Origin: Hemibagrus wyckioides
Lineage: Eukaryota > Chordata > Actinopteri > Siluriformes > Bagridae
DNA length: 64,000 nt
Direction of reading: 5' to 3'
Assembly (NCBI RefSeq): GCF_019097595.1
Contig: NC_080734.1
Location: 15,855,892-15,919,891, forward strand
In this document: positions 63,656 through 64,000 of the stretch, piece after piece
Layout: every line of letters begins with the position of its first letter
Numbering within the stretch: the stretch's first letter is position 1
The notes under the pieces: generated by a model
Database searches by the model: none
Told to the model about the DNA's origin: nothing
The model's input: only the letters and a program-made list of their open reading frames with translations
Program-made: the position numbers and the translations under genes

Positions 63656-64000
63656 TTTCACAGTTTTTCCATTAAAGATCTCTTTTACCTGCAATTGCAT
63701 TCTATTTTGCAAGTGTTTCATGACATCAGACAAGAAGGCCTGGCATGCAGTCTGCTTTTCAGTTCATCTAAAATCTGTGTGAGCTCCTAGACATTCCATA
63801 AAAAATGTGCGCCTCCAACTTTTGAGAAAAACGCACTAAATAAAAGCTAATTTAATTTAATTTAATGCATTCAAATTCATAAATCAGTTCCACATGATTG
63901 ACCTGAGTAACACTAACACAATTAGTTTTCTTCATCCAACATGACTTGATCACATGTTTTCGGAGCCCAGAAGAGTGGATCCACGGAGTTGGCTTTGGAA
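63656..64000 (+). repeat. Unnamed direct repeat D, copy 2 (runs off right edge)
   Basis: Second copy in the same orientation, 2.4 kb after the first, with ATTAAAGATCTCTTTTACC at its start and CAGAAGAGTGGATCCACGGA near the window end. Confidence 0.7.

Overview
The window is vertebrate nuclear DNA, almost certainly from a teleost fish. Short exons with consensus splice sites are separated by long AT-rich introns. The sequence is full of microsatellites, Tc1/mariner miniature elements, tRNA-derived SINEs and RTE-like LINE ends of the kinds common in fish. The mix would suit an otophysan such as a catfish, but that is an impression and not proven.

Only two protein-coding genes can be supported with confidence, and they are divergent. 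On the minus strand, the first ten coding exons of usp24 (ubiquitin-specific protease 24) run from the start codon at 22205 down to 698 and continue off the left edge. They give residues 1-397 of a protein of roughly 2,600 residues, starting with a UBA domain; the catalytic domain is outside. Intron 1 is about 14.5 kb (7392-21920) and holds most of the tandem arrays. On the plus strand, complete bloc1s2 (a BLOC-1/BORC subunit, five coding exons, 177 residues) runs from 23208 to 27798, with a poly(A) signal at 28167. The start codons are 1.0 kb apart and share a GC-rich divergent promoter region. Both genes carry an ATGGCGGC-type YY1/TISU element, and bloc1s2 has two CLEAR-like E-boxes just upstream of its start.

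From about 28.2 kb to the right edge no gene is recognised. The stretch is mainly transposon-derived: at least six copies of one Tc1-type MITE family across the window, four copies of a second, a 489-bp MITE with intact inverted repeats and TA duplications, degenerate Tc1 transposase remnants, tRNA SINEs, SINEs with RTE-like tails, an RTE-like reverse-transcriptase C-terminus, and a common fish repeat ending in GGATAAGCGG-type sequence. A few splice-bounded short open segments are flagged as weak exon candidates.

The most unusual item is a nearly full-length U1 snRNA-derived sequence (minus strand, about 33949-34118) joined directly to a LINE-type 3' tail ending in TTATC repeats. This is the arrangement expected of an snRNA-headed SINE or a chimeric retrocopy. 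Others are a 41-bp EcoRI-site satellite, a 35-bp array open in three antisense frames, a 1-kb long-inverted-repeat element, and two dispersed repeats that each occur twice and are not explained by the named families.
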